Below are positions 26,130-35,753 of a stretch of 44,431 bases of DNA, in pieces (positions within the stretch are counted from its first letter, which is position 1; each line of letters opens with the position of its first letter). A model generated the notes under the pieces. That model worked only from the letters and a program-made list of their open reading frames with translations, was not told where the DNA came from and searched no databases. The translations under genes and the position numbers were made by a program. The DNA comes from Deltaproteobacteria bacterium CG_4_9_14_3_um_filter_63_12 (lineage in GTDB: Bacteria; Myxococcota_A; Bradymonadia; UBA4248; UM-FILTER-63-12). The stretch spans positions 1 through 44,431 of the forward strand of contig PFUG01000542.1 in NCBI GenBank assembly GCA_002789955.1, read 5' to 3'.

Positions 26130-27749
26130 ATGAACAGTGAACCCAGCGAGCAGTACTTCCCTCCCGTCGACCCGGCGCGCGTGGCCCTCGATGCCCCCAT
26201 TCGGCGCGTCACGCTGCTGGAAGATCGCGCGCTGGTCAGCCGCCGTGGGACCGTCGTCCTCTCTCCCGGCCAGCGCCGGTTCTTCGTTATGGGCATCGCC
26301 CCCGTCGCCCAGGACGTCTCGCTGCGCGCCGTGCTGGTCACGCCCAACGAGGCTGTTCGCCTCTCCGACGCCTCGATTCGTCGAGCCATGCGCATCCGCC
26401 GAGCCGAAAAGGACAGCGACCTGCGCGCCTTGGAAGATTCGTTGGTCGATTTGGCTCACGCCTTCGACGACGCAGGCAACGCCAGAGAACGCAACGAGAA
26501 GCGCTACCACACCCTCCTCGACATGCTCTACAAAGGCATCCACGAGGTCCCCGAGGATGCCGCCTGGGGCCGCGTCAACGTCCAGTCCTGGCACGACACG
26601 TTCAAGACCCTCTTCGAACAAGCCCGAGCGCAGCAAGAATCCTCCTGGTCGTTCTACCACCAGCAGCTTCAGCTCTTCGATGACCTCCAACGTGACCTGC
26701 GCCGCCGCCAGCTCATGAGCCGTCCCGACCAACGCTTTGTGGCGTGGATCGAGCTCGACCTGGCTGCCGATGACGCCTTCGAAGGTCGCCTCGAGGTGGA
26801 CCTCGAATACGTCGTCCCCAACGCGCTTTGGCGACCAACTCACACGGCGCGACTGACCACCAATGGCCAAGCCAAGCTGCTTTTCACCTCGTCCGCCGCC
26901 ATATGGCAAAACACCGGCGAGGATTGGAACGACGTCGAGCTCGTCCTCTCCACGGCTCGTTCTTCGCTCGGGACCGACCCGCCGCTGTTGCGTGACGACC
27001 TCCTGCGAGCCCAACGCAAAGCCGAGGAGCTCACCGTCGAAGCCCGCGAGGTCACCGTCTCCAGCGCCTCGGTCAGCGGCGGCGGCGGGGCTCCCTCTGC
27101 AAGCGCACCGTCCAGCGTCGAGCTGCCTGGAGTCGACGACGGCGGAGACATCCAAAACCTCGTCGTTCAAGGGCTCTCGACCATCCTGTCCGACGGACAC
27201 CCGAACTTCGTCAAGCTCTTCACCTTCGAGTCTGAAGCCGAAACCAGCCTGGTCAGCATGCCTGAGCTGGACGTCCGTGTCTTTCTCAAGACCGTCCAGA
27301 AGAACTCCAGCCCCACGCCGGTCCTCGCCGGTCCGGTCGAACTCATCCGCGAGAGTGGCAGCGTCGGCTGGACCGAGACCCTCTTCATCGCCCCCGGCGA
27401 GCACTTCGAGCTCAGCTTCGGGCCGCAAGGCGAGCTGCGCGTCAATCGCTACCTGCAGATGGTCTCCGACAAGCTCGACCCCATCGACAAGTGGCACAAG
27501 AAACTCACCCGTGTCGACCTCTTCCTGAGCAACCTCGGCGACGCCGTGCAGCACATCGAGATCTCCGAGCGCATCCCGGTCTCCGAAGTCGAACAGGTGC
27601 GCATCAGCCTGGACAAGAAACACTCCTCCGAGGGCTGGAAGGTCGACGAGAACGGCTTCAGCAAACGCACCGCACAGCTCGACGGCAACCAGCGAGGCAC
27701 CCTCACCTTGTGGTGGGAGATAGCGACGTCGCCAGACGTCGTACGCTGA
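26130..27749 (+). CDS. Second, divergent DUF4139-type protein
   Basis: This 539-residue protein follows the first DUF4139 gene with its own SD (GGAGACTCCG before ATG). It shares the layout: an N-terminal strand region (RVTLLEDRALVSRRGTVVL), charged helices, then the hallmark LEYVVPNALWRPTHTARLTT with NTGEDWNDVELVLSTARSSL. A glycine/serine-rich linker (SVSGGGGAPSASAPSS) precedes a C-terminal beta region with GEHFELSFGPQGELRVNRYL and ISERIPVSEVEQV. No signal peptide is seen. Sequence similarity to its neighbour is limited to these family positions. Either an old duplication or a functional pair acting together would explain the arrangement. Confidence 0.78.
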   Translation: MNSEPSEQYFPPVDPARVALDAPIRRVTLLEDRALVSRRGTVVLSPGQRRFFVMGIAPVAQDVSLRAVLVTPNEAVRLSDASIRRAMRIRRAEKDSDLRALEDSLVDLAHAFDDAGNARERNEKRYHTLLDMLYKGIHEVPEDAAWGRVNVQSWHDTFKTLFEQARAQQESSWSFYHQQLQLFDDLQRDLRRRQLMSRPDQRFVAWIELDLAADDAFEGRLEVDLEYVVPNALWRPTHTARLTTNGQAKLLFTSSAAIWQNTGEDWNDVELVLSTARSSLGTDPPLLRDDLLRAQRKAEELTVEAREVTVSSASVSGGGGAPSASAPSSVELPGVDDGGDIQNLVVQGLSTILSDGHPNFVKLFTFESEAETSLVSMPELDVRVFLKTVQKNSSPTPVLAGPVELIRESGSVGWTETLFIAPGEHFELSFGPQGELRVNRYLQMVSDKLDPIDKWHKKLTRVDLFLSNLGDAVQHIEISERIPVSEVEQVRISLDKKHSSEGWKVDENGFSKRTAQLDGNQRGTLTLWWEIATSPDVVR

Positions 27750-27784
27750 GCACCCAGGAGCTCCCTCACTCTCCGAAACGCATC

Positions 27785-28540
27785 ATGAGAACTGTAATCC
27801 TTTGGCTCACCTTCGCTTCGCTTCTCCTGCTCCCTTTGCTCGCCACAACTCAAGAGGGGAGCGACCCCGACGAGGCCTGCAAGCTCTTCTTGCGCCAAGT
27901 CGAAGACTCTCGCGTCACGACGACGCTCCTCGCCGACAGCAAATCCCTTGACAAGCTCGTCCTCGAGACCGACTCGAGCTCCGGCTTCCGCAACGGCGGC
28001 GACTACATCGAGCGAGAGCTGCGCAGCTGGAAGAGCGGCCGCAGCATAGAGTTCGAGCGCACGATGAGCTGCGCCGAAGGTTATGTCGCGGTCTCCTCCC
28101 TGCTCCCCAGCGACGAGACCGAACCCAGCATCACCTACAGCCCGCCGCTCCCCTGGATGCCCGCGCCCCTCGAGGTCGGCACCACCTGGTCCTGGTCGGG
28201 CCGCTATATCACGCGAGTCTACGGCTCCGAAGCGAAGCTCCCCGCCACCGCGACTGGCCGCGTCGTCGGCTGGGAGACGCTCACCTTTGGAAGCCAGATC
28301 CTGAAGGCCCTTCACTTGCGGGTCGAAATCGAGGTCGGCAAAGACGACGAGAAGCTCACCTTGGGCTTCGATCACTGGGTCCAGCTCGATCCCTTCCGCG
28401 TCGTGATGCGCAAAGACTCCGAGACCGACTACGGCGAGACCACCTTCGCACTCGAAGGCAGCCGCGAGGCCGCGCCACCAGCCGCAGAGAACAAGCTCAT
28501 CATCATCGATGTGTCGAAGACCGGCATCGAGAAGTGGTAG
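27785..28540 (+). CDS. Secreted protein of unknown function, third gene of the DUF4139 run
   Basis: The ATG at 27785, 35 bases after the preceding stop, opens a clear Sec signal peptide (MRTVILWLTFASLLLLPLLA, then TTQ). The 251-residue product carries a mature domain with alternating strands, for example APLEVGTTWSWSGRYITRVY, RVVGWETLTFGSQILKALHL and LGFDHWVQLDPFRVVMRKDS. It resembles periplasmic beta-barrel or lipocalin-like proteins in layout but matches no family I know. Longer frames starting upstream at 27491 lie inside the previous gene and are not credible. Co-orientation suggests the same transcript as the two DUF4139 genes. Confidence 0.75.
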   Translation: MRTVILWLTFASLLLLPLLATTQEGSDPDEACKLFLRQVEDSRVTTTLLADSKSLDKLVLETDSSSGFRNGGDYIERELRSWKSGRSIEFERTMSCAEGYVAVSSLLPSDETEPSITYSPPLPWMPAPLEVGTTWSWSGRYITRVYGSEAKLPATATGRVVGWETLTFGSQILKALHLRVEIEVGKDDEKLTLGFDHWVQLDPFRVVMRKDSETDYGETTFALEGSREAAPPAAENKLIIIDVSKTGIEKW

Positions 28541-28587
28541 CTGCGCCTTGTTTCTTGTCGGCCTAGGGGCCTACGGCTTGGGGAAGC

Positions 28588-30498
28588 TCATTCCCACACA
28601 AAGTCGACGAAGCGCTCAGCGCGGCTCCGCCACTGCTCGAGGTGCCGCTCGAGGCGCTCGTATTCTTCGGGGCTCAGGGAGCGCTCTTCATCCAGCCGTG
28701 AGGTCGTGCGGAACGGCTCGAGGCAGAGCTCCCCTGTGCACAGCCGCATCCACGCCTTGAAATTCGGGTCGACCACCGCCATGGTCCCGTGATCCCAGGG
28801 GAAATCCAGTCCGTCGATGAAGAGTGGCGAGCCGTCGTAGGGCTCGACCATGGAGCGCCCGTCGCTCCAGGCGTCCAGCGGCGTCGGTAAGCCCCCGAGC
28901 TCGTCGAAGATCGTCGGCCAGAGGTCGACGTGCGCGGTCAGGCCAGGGTCTTTAGGTTTGCTCGGCAGACAGAGCATCAGGGGCACCCGCACCCGCTCTT
29001 CCTCGAAGCGTGGCGCGCCGTGCCCGAGCAGGCCGTGTTCCCAGAACTCTTCGCCGTGATCGCCGGTTAGGACGACGATGGTGTCCTCGCGCAACAAAGG
29101 GGCGATCTGCCCAAAGAGCGAGTCGACGAAGAGGACCGAGTTCTTGTAGCGGTTCGAGATGCCTTCTTTTCGATCGGCGAGCTCGGCGTCGCCGAGGAAG
29201 TGGTCGTAGTCGCGCTCGACCACGGGAGTGTAGCGCTCGAACGCCGGAGGGTAGAGGTAGTTGTGGTGCGTCGAGTTGAAGAAGAGGAAGGAGAACACTG
29301 GCTTCTCGCCGCGCGTGGACAGGATCTGAGCGAGCTTATCGACCAGCATCGGATCGCCGTCGTCCGCTGGGACATCGAGGAGCTCTTCGTAGGTATCGAA
29401 GTCCTGGAACAAGAAACCGCCATGATTCCAATTGACGATTCCCGAGCTGGAGAAGCCGTCGATTTGGTATCCTTGTCTTTTGAGAACCTGGATGGGAAAG
29501 GGCGGGACGTTGTCCCTGGAGAAGGGCTCGTAGTTGAGGCCGTAAACCGAGGTGAGCAAGCCGAAGATGCCGTACTCGGTGGTGTGACCGCCAGCGTAGT
29601 GCGTGTCTGAGGTCAAACAACCGCGCCGCTTGGCGAAGGCGGTTGCGTTCGGCATGAGCTCCTCGGTGAAGTGATCTCCGCGGGTCGACTCCATAACGAA
29701 GAAGAGGATGTCGGGCTTGCTGCGAAATGGCGGGAACTTGACCGGATCCAGGGCGGGGTTCGGGATGTGGGTGGCCCCAGGCATGGGATTCGTGACCTCG
29801 GGTCCGCGCATCTCGCTGAAGAAGGGGAAAATCGTCAGGTACTGTTGTTCGTTGGGGCTCATCGGCACCAACAGACTGGCTGCGGCGAGCAAGGTGGTGC
29901 CGGGGACGACCCATCTCAGCGGCTTGCTGGGGGCGTGCGTCCAGGCGGAGGCCCACCGATGGGCGCTCCACAGAGCCAAGTAGAGGAGTCCCTCGACGAA
30001 CAAGAACGTAGCGAGCAAGAAGATCGCCGAGGTCGTGCTTGGCCCAACCAGGTGCAGCTCACGGTCGGCTCCCTGTCCGGATACGGCGTGCAGCACCACC
30101 TCGGAGTAGAGGTGCACCCCGACCGTGTCGTAGACCCTGTTGTCCGCCAGAATCAACGGCCCCAAGAGGGCCTCTCCGACGAGGGTCAGCGGGAGCATCA
30201 GGGAGAGCAGCGAGAGTTTCCCAGGGAGGGCTCGGGTCAAGCACAGTTCGGCGAGGCGGCCCCCCCAAAAGAGGCACGCCGGGAGCAAGACCAGCCCCAG
30301 GGCGAAGGCGAGGCCTGTGAGGCGCGTCATGGTGTCGGGCGGCGACGAGGTGAGCGCACCGAAGCGGACATCCTGTCGCAGGTAGAGCCCGAACTGAAAC
30401 GCGGCGTTGAGGCTGACGAAGAGCAGCGCCGTGTGACCGCGTTCGAGCAAAGAGGGAGTCTGATGCTGAGTGGGCTCTGGTTGCACGGTCGAGTTCAA
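28588..30498 (-). CDS. YejM/LtaS-type membrane sulfatase-family protein
   Basis: Five N-terminal membrane helices (such as ALLFVSLNAAFQFGLYL, TGLAFALGLVLLPACLF and TTSAIFLLATFLFVEGLLYL) precede a periplasmic alkaline-phosphatase-superfamily domain. This is the architecture of YejM/PbgA and lipoteichoic-acid synthase. Motifs include ILFFVMESTRGDHF, HYAGGHTTEYGIFGLLT (region of the nucleophile Thr) and VVLTGDHGEEFWEHG (metal site). The sequence fits a phosphoglycerol- or phosphoethanolamine-type transferase, or a non-catalytic YejM-like envelope regulator; I cannot decide which. The best start is the TTG at 30498, whose TTGA overlaps the stop of the kinase gene upstream; a GTG at 30486 is the alternative. 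The length is 636 residues. Confidence 0.85.
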   Translation of the reverse strand: MNSTVQPEPTQHQTPSLLERGHTALLFVSLNAAFQFGLYLRQDVRFGALTSSPPDTMTRLTGLAFALGLVLLPACLFWGGRLAELCLTRALPGKLSLLSLMLPLTLVGEALLGPLILADNRVYDTVGVHLYSEVVLHAVSGQGADRELHLVGPSTTSAIFLLATFLFVEGLLYLALWSAHRWASAWTHAPSKPLRWVVPGTTLLAAASLLVPMSPNEQQYLTIFPFFSEMRGPEVTNPMPGATHIPNPALDPVKFPPFRSKPDILFFVMESTRGDHFTEELMPNATAFAKRRGCLTSDTHYAGGHTTEYGIFGLLTSVYGLNYEPFSRDNVPPFPIQVLKRQGYQIDGFSSSGIVNWNHGGFLFQDFDTYEELLDVPADDGDPMLVDKLAQILSTRGEKPVFSFLFFNSTHHNYLYPPAFERYTPVVERDYDHFLGDAELADRKEGISNRYKNSVLFVDSLFGQIAPLLREDTIVVLTGDHGEEFWEHGLLGHGAPRFEEERVRVPLMLCLPSKPKDPGLTAHVDLWPTIFDELGGLPTPLDAWSDGRSMVEPYDGSPLFIDGLDFPWDHGTMAVVDPNFKAWMRLCTGELCLEPFRTTSRLDEERSLSPEEYERLERHLEQWRSRAERFVDFVWE

Positions 30499-31160
30499 AA
30501 CAACGAGAGCTGAACGACTCTGCGCTCGAAGGCCGCGGGCGCCCCCGGGATGGCGTTGCCATGCAGCCAGCCGTCGAGCATGGCGAGCATGAACGCGGCG
30601 TCGTCGGGGTTGTTTACGTAGTCGATCTCCGTGGTGTTCAAGACGTAGACGGGGCAGGTCTTGAGCTCGCTCCACAAGGAGTAGTAGCCGGCACGGAGGC
30701 TGTCGAGATAGCTGGGTTCGATGACTTGCTCGGCGTGAATGCCGCGGCTGGCGATACGAGACAACACGACGTCGGTGGGAGCGTCGAGGAAGAGGATGTA
30801 TTCAGGCGTCGCCAGTGAGCCCTCGAACAGGGACGTGAAACGGTCGTAGAGGTTGAGCTCCACATCGGCGAGGGTCTGCTCCGCAAAGAGGCGGTCCTTG
30901 GCGTAGAAGTAGTCCGAGACGATGAGATCGGAGAAGAGGTCGCCCTGGCAGAGCTCGATCTGTTGCGCGTAGCGCGTGGCCAGATAGAACATCTGTGCGG
31001 GGAACGCGAAGCGCTCGGGATCGGCGTAGAAACTGGCGAGGAAGGGGTTGTCCTCGGCGGGCTCGAGGATCAGCCTGGCGTTCCACTCTCGTTCGAGCAG
31101 TCGGCAGAGCGAGGTTTTCCCCACTCCGATGAGCCCTTCGATGACGATGAATTTGGACAC
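30495..31160 (-). CDS. Deoxynucleoside kinase (dGK/dCK family)
   Basis: This kinase phosphorylates deoxynucleosides for nucleotide salvage. From a GTG with SD GAGGGG it gives 221 residues starting SKFIVIEGLIGVGKTSL, where GLIGVGKT (9-16) is the P-loop. Other family features are FLASFYADPERFAFPAQMFY, the SDYFYAKDRLFAEQTL segment and LYDRFTSLF. The lid area (SRIASRGIHAEQ) follows the strand YILFLDAPTDVVLSRI. Longer frames starting further upstream are not supported by the family. It is the first gene of a two-gene unit with the sulfatase-family protein, sharing a TTGA overlap, and is divergent from the kinase-AAA-TPR gene. Confidence 0.88.
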   Translation of the reverse strand: MSKFIVIEGLIGVGKTSLCRLLEREWNARLILEPAEDNPFLASFYADPERFAFPAQMFYLATRYAQQIELCQGDLFSDLIVSDYFYAKDRLFAEQTLADVELNLYDRFTSLFEGSLATPEYILFLDAPTDVVLSRIASRGIHAEQVIEPSYLDSLRAGYYSLWSELKTCPVYVLNTTEIDYVNNPDDAAFMLAMLDGWLHGNAIPGAPAAFERRVVQLSLF

Positions 31161-31404
31161 TGCCAATCCCCTCACAGCTGGTCGATTCGGATTTTGATGC
31201 CTCGCTTGGGCCAGCAATAGACGAATCCGACCGCCACGACGCGCAGAGAGTAGCGACCAAGACTTCTCGGGGTCAACCTCACCCAGTGCGGGGTTCATGA
31301 GCGTTTGAAGACCACTCGCGCGCAACGTTGCCTCGAGCACCTGGCTTGGCCGGCGAAGAATTGTGGTACGATGGTCCGACGCCAGGGAGAGAGGGTTCGG
31401 GGGA

Positions 31405-34400
31405 ATGCGCCAAACCAAGCTGGAAATAGGTGGTTACACCGTAGAGAGCGAGCTCGGCCGTGGCGGTTTCGGGACCGTCTATAGCGCTGTAGGGCGCGAC
31501 GGTCAGGCGGTCGCCCTCAAGGTCTCCAACCGCTCGTTCGATCAGCTTTCGACTCGTGAGGTTGCTTGGCAACAAAACGAGATCGAAGCGCTGCTCAAGC
31601 TCAATCACCCAGGATTGGTCTCGATCCGCGAGTATGGCTTTCTCGAGGATCGACGTTTGTACTTCGTGATGGAGCGGATCACGGGCGTCGATCTGCTGAC
31701 CTACCTTCGCTCGCGCGGTCGTCTCGATGCGCTCGAGGCGCTCAGCCTCTTGCGCGCGGTGGTCGATGCCGTCGCGGTCTGCCATGAAGCAGGCATCCTC
31801 CACCTAGACCTGAAGCCGCAAAACATCATCGTCGTCGAGCCCCTGGAGCCCGTCGTCAAAGTCTTGGATTTCGGGCTGGCGACTCTGGTGAGCAGCTGGC
31901 GGTCTGGCAGCGAGGGGTTCGCTGGGACGCCAGAGTACATGCCGCCGGAGAATCTCGAGTACGACGTCCGGAAACCAACACCGAGCGCGGACCTCTATGC
32001 GATAGGCGTGATCCTCTTCGAACTCTTGGCCGGGCGTTTGCCGTACGTCGCGGACAGTTGGATGGGGATGAAGGAGGCCAAGCGATATGCGCCTCAGGAG
32101 CCCCTCTCCACATTGGCTCCAGAGGTCCCAGGAGACGTGAGCCAGCTCTGCGAACAGCTCATGGCGCAGGACCCTTCGCAGCGGCCGACCAGCATGAAAG
32201 AGCTGGGCGAGCGTCTCAAACAGCTCTGTCACTCTCTGTTGGGGGAGCACCCTCAGCAGGAGGCGTCCGAGCCGGTCAGCCGAATGGTCGCCCGAGATGG
32301 CCCCTTTGTCGGCCGCAGCGCGGAGCTCGACGCGCTCGAGCTGCGCTGGGCGACCGCGCTGCACCGTAAGGGGCAAGCTTGCGCCATCGTGGCGACGGCC
32401 GGGCTCGGCAAGAGCCGTCTGACCAGCGAATTTCTCAACAAGTTTGCTGGCACCAGCACGCTGCTCGGCTATGGCCGATGCCGCCAGGTCGGCGGCCTCG
32501 TCCCTTACTCTTCAATCCGCGAAGCTTTTGCTCACATCGCGAGGCAGCTCTCGAATCGCGGTCGTCAAGTGCGCTACGCCATTGGCCAGCGTCTCACTGA
32601 GGTGTTCGGAGACGACGTCCATCTCGTGAGCGCGCTCGTTCCCGAGTTTGCCTCCCTGTTTGGCCCGAACAACGCCCGAGACGGCCGACACAGCAATCTC
32701 CTAGGTCCAATGCTCATCGCGTCGATGACCGAGAAGATGCTGTGGGCATTGGGGCAATTTGATCCCGTCTTGCTGGTTATCGAGGACCTGCATTGGGCTG
32801 GCGACGGGACGCTCGAGGTCATCGCACACGTCGCAGCCAGCCTGCCCGTTCGGGCCATGCTGCTCTGCACGAGCCGGCCCAGCGTTCGACTTCCGGAGAA
32901 GACCGCGCTACCCCATGTGGAGCTCTCCTCATTCTCCGCTGCCGACAACGACCACTTGATCGAAGCCATGCTGGCGCCCATCGACGGTTGGCAGATCTCG
33001 GCGCTCAAAGGGCGAGTGCCCTTGTTGACCTCAGGAAACCCTCTTTTCACCACCCATGTTCTGCAAGACCTCCAGATGTCCGGCTGTGTGCGGGTCGAGC
33101 CGAGTGGCGCCCATCTCGATCGTGAGAGGCTCGACTCTTACGAACCGCCCGAGTCCGTCTCGGAGGTGATCGGTCGCCTCGTGGAACGCATCAGCGCTCG
33201 CTCACGGACCATCCTCGGCGTGGCCGCGCTGATGGGCCGTCGGTTCTCGGTCGATGTCCTGGAGTCGTTGCAGCTGTTTGCGCGAAGCGAGGTGGTTCGG
33301 GCGCTCGACGAAGCCGAGCAGCACCACCTCTGTCGATCGACGGGCAGCGACGCCACCTCGCTGGCTTCGAGCGAGCTCGGCGCGGGGAAGCGAGCGAAGC
33401 CCGATCGCGTGTTTGCCCACGACACGATCAGGGAGCGCGTCGAGAGCTCTCTCGAACGGGGACTGTTGCCGGAGCTGCACCGACGAATCGCTCGTGAGCT
33501 CAAGGTGCGTGGCGCCTCGAGGGGCACGTTGGCCTTCCACCTCGAGCAGGCTGGGGAGGACACTGAAGCGGCGCGGGCCTACGTCGAGGCAGGCCTGGAG
33601 GCTGGTCTTCTGCACGATCCGAGCATGGCGACGCGGCAGCTGCGCTCCGGGCTGACACTGCTCCTCAAGATTGCCCGTGATGCTGAGCTCAACGAGCTCC
33701 TCGCCCGCGCGACCTTCGAGTTGGTGCGCCTGGCCTGCCAAATCGGACGCACAGACGACATCTTGAGCATCGTCGATGAGGTCGCTGCGGTGCTGGGAAC
33801 CTGTGCATCTCTGGAGCAGAGACTGGCTCTGCAGAGCGCCTATGCACGACTGCATTACGTACGTGGGGACTTCGCTCAGACCGTCTCGTACTGCAATCTG
33901 TGCCTCTCGGGCGTGGTCCCAAAGGGGCTGCAGCGCTACCAACTTGCCCCCGCAAACATCCTCGGACGTTCGCTCTGCGTCTCGGGCCGTTTCAACCGCG
34001 CAGTCAAGCTCCTCGAACGCGGGTGCGTGCTGGCTGAGGATGTGGGCGACCTGGTCGAGCTGTGCCACTCGTTGGGGATGCTGGGTTTAGCGATGGGGTT
34101 CACCGGCCAGCTCGAGGGCTCCCAACGCCACATCCAACGCAGCCGGAAACTGGCCGAGTATCTCAAGGATCCGGTCCGGACCTTGGCGTGCTACTTCTAC
34201 GAGACGACGCTGTGCGAATTCACCTACAATGCTGAGCGCGGCATCCAGGCCTGCAGCGAAGGGATTGCCTTTGCAGATGAGAACGGCATCGGAGGGCTCT
34301 ACCTCTACCTGATTCTCATCTTTGCGGGTCGCCACCAGTTCCACCTGGGACGGCTCAAGCGGGCGAAGCATATCTTGGAGCGCGCGCTGAAACTCTCCGG

Positions 34401-35058
34401 TGAGCTGCACATCCAAATTGGTGTGGGCTGGGTGCATGGGTTCATGGGGGACGTTCACGTCGTCGACGGAATGCTCGCCGAGGCGGAGAAGGCCTTCCAA
34501 CGGGCTTACGAGTTCGCTGGCAGCGACACGACCGACGAGCTCGCGATGGTCTTGGCCCTCACGGGGCTCGGTCACGTCAAAGCGTTGATGGGCGGCGACC
34601 TCGACTCAGTGCGCTCCCTTTTCGAGCGATCTCTGCGCTGCGCGGAAGCGAACGGCAACAACTGGAGCGTGGGACTCACTCTGCAGCGGTATGCGGAGTC
34701 CCTCTCCCTGCTCGGCGACAGTGAAGCTTCGAGGTCCGTGATGGAACGACACACTCAGTTCTTTGCGGAGCTCGGCTTGCCGCTCTCGGATTGGTGGCCA
34801 ACAAGCCCCAGCCCACTGGTGGGAGACGAGAACACGCGGTCGCCGTTGCCCAATCGAGAGTTCTGGCAAAGTGTGAGTCGACTCGCCGTCTCTAGCGCCG
34901 AGGAGCTGGGGGATACGGCCTGGATGGACGAGCTCAACGCCAACACCCAGATGGACTCGGGGCACCCCCTCGCCCCGGATGCCGTGGGCGCCACAGTGGT
35001 AAGGTCTCCAGATTCCTCAGTTTTGAACGACGACCAGAGCGAACCCACTCCGAGATGA
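31405..35058 (+). CDS. Ser/Thr protein kinase with AAA ATPase and TPR regions
   Basis: This 1217-residue cytoplasmic signalling protein is of a kind common in Myxococcota. The kinase domain (about 11-280) has the glycine loop GRGGFG (18-23), catalytic K39, HLDLKPQN with D135, DFG (155-157) and GTPEYMPPE, so it should be active. An AAA_16-type module follows with Walker A ATAGLGKS (K336) and Walker B-like LLVIEDLHWAGDG. The C-terminal half, from about 690, is helical TPR-like sequence, for example AEKAFQRAYEFAGSDTTDEL and ARLHYVRGDFAQTVSYCNLC. The ATG at 31405 is preferred over the upstream GTG because the kinase fold starts at residue 11. It is divergent from the deoxynucleoside kinase across 244 bases. 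Confidence 0.92.
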   Translation: MRQTKLEIGGYTVESELGRGGFGTVYSAVGRDGQAVALKVSNRSFDQLSTREVAWQQNEIEALLKLNHPGLVSIREYGFLEDRRLYFVMERITGVDLLTYLRSRGRLDALEALSLLRAVVDAVAVCHEAGILHLDLKPQNIIVVEPLEPVVKVLDFGLATLVSSWRSGSEGFAGTPEYMPPENLEYDVRKPTPSADLYAIGVILFELLAGRLPYVADSWMGMKEAKRYAPQEPLSTLAPEVPGDVSQLCEQLMAQDPSQRPTSMKELGERLKQLCHSLLGEHPQQEASEPVSRMVARDGPFVGRSAELDALELRWATALHRKGQACAIVATAGLGKSRLTSEFLNKFAGTSTLLGYGRCRQVGGLVPYSSIREAFAHIARQLSNRGRQVRYAIGQRLTEVFGDDVHLVSALVPEFASLFGPNNARDGRHSNLLGPMLIASMTEKMLWALGQFDPVLLVIEDLHWAGDGTLEVIAHVAASLPVRAMLLCTSRPSVRLPEKTALPHVELSSFSAADNDHLIEAMLAPIDGWQISALKGRVPLLTSGNPLFTTHVLQDLQMSGCVRVEPSGAHLDRERLDSYEPPESVSEVIGRLVERISARSRTILGVAALMGRRFSVDVLESLQLFARSEVVRALDEAEQHHLCRSTGSDATSLASSELGAGKRAKPDRVFAHDTIRERVESSLERGLLPELHRRIARELKVRGASRGTLAFHLEQAGEDTEAARAYVEAGLEAGLLHDPSMATRQLRSGLTLLLKIARDAELNELLARATFELVRLACQIGRTDDILSIVDEVAAVLGTCASLEQRLALQSAYARLHYVRGDFAQTVSYCNLCLSGVVPKGLQRYQLAPANILGRSLCVSGRFNRAVKLLERGCVLAEDVGDLVELCHSLGMLGLAMGFTGQLEGSQRHIQRSRKLAEYLKDPVRTLACYFYETTLCEFTYNAERGIQACSEGIAFADENGIGGLYLYLILIFAGRHQFHLGRLKRAKHILERALKLSGELHIQIGVGWVHGFMGDVHVVDGMLAEAEKAFQRAYEFAGSDTTDELAMVLALTGLGHVKALMGGDLDSVRSLFERSLRCAEANGNNWSVGLTLQRYAESLSLLGDSEASRSVMERHTQFFAELGLPLSDWWPTSPSPLVGDENTRSPLPNREFWQSVSRLAVSSAEELGDTAWMDELNANTQMDSGHPLAPDAVGATVVRSPDSSVLNDDQSEPTPR

Positions 35059-35341
35059 GTGAGACCTTCAAGAGTCGAATGCTGACGAATCCCCTTCTCC
35101 TGGTCAGACATCGCGAGTCCGTGGTGACGGAAGCTGAGCCAGAACACTTGTCCCTTAAATGTCGGAATTCCCGCCGTTGCCACACGGGATGGCCGCATCT
35201 CCTCCGACCCTCACGGCTCGCAGGAAGCGCAGTAAGTCGGCATTCTATGAACTCGAAACGAGATCACGATCGCGCGCGGCTTGCACTTCTCTTTTTTGTT
35301 ACGTACTTAAGCAGTGTTGAACTGAGCATCGGAGTTCTGAG

Positions 35342-35620
35342 ATGACGAAGGCTGAAATCGCTGAAGCCATTTATTCCCACCTCGGGGGATTCAGTAAGCG
35401 GGAGACCGCGGACATCGTCGACATCGTATTTGATACGATGAAAGACACCTTGGCTCGTGGTGAGAACCTCAAGATAAGCGGCTTCGGCAGTTTTCTTGCC
35501 AGGGACAAGCACGCCCGCAGAGGCCGCAACCCGCAGACCGGCTCTGAGATCACGATCACGGCTCGCCGTGTGGTGACCTTCAAGCTGAGTCAGGTGCTCA
35601 AGAAGCGAATCAACGGCTGA
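35342..35620 (+). CDS. ihfA: HU/IHF-family DNA-bending protein, IHF-alpha-like
   Basis: This 92-residue protein has the full HU/IHF fold. It opens with MTKAEIAEAIYSHLGGFSKR, carries LKISGFGSFLARDKHARRGR and then NPQTGSEITI, the arm that inserts into the DNA minor groove, with the conserved proline. FKLSQVLKKRING ends it. Sequence details (RRGRNPQTG, KISGFG) favour IHF alpha over HU. It would bend DNA in recombination, replication and sigma-54 promoter activation, relevant to the sigma-54 activator at 41756-43138. A weak promoter candidate, TTGCAC (35281-35286) with TACTTA 17 bases later, lies upstream. A strong terminator follows at 35713. Confidence 0.92.
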   Translation: MTKAEIAEAIYSHLGGFSKRETADIVDIVFDTMKDTLARGENLKISGFGSFLARDKHARRGRNPQTGSEITITARRVVTFKLSQVLKKRING

Positions 35621-35712
35621 CGCTCGCCGAACGTGCCCGAGGGTCGGCTCGTCCGCGATCCGACTTGGACATTGCGGCACCGATGGGTGATCTGGGGAGT
35701 ATATTTTGGAAG

Positions 35713-35749
35713 TGGCCTTCATCCCCGTGAGGGGATGAAGGCCATTTTT
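35713..35749. terminator. Strong, probably bidirectional terminator
   Basis: TGGCCTTCATCCCC pairs perfectly with GGGGATGAAGGCCA over a GTGA loop, followed by TTTTTC on the plus strand. It lies between ihfA and the convergent metalloprotease gene, whose stop is five bases to the right, so it may serve both. Confidence 0.92.
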
Positions 35750-35753
35750 CGTT

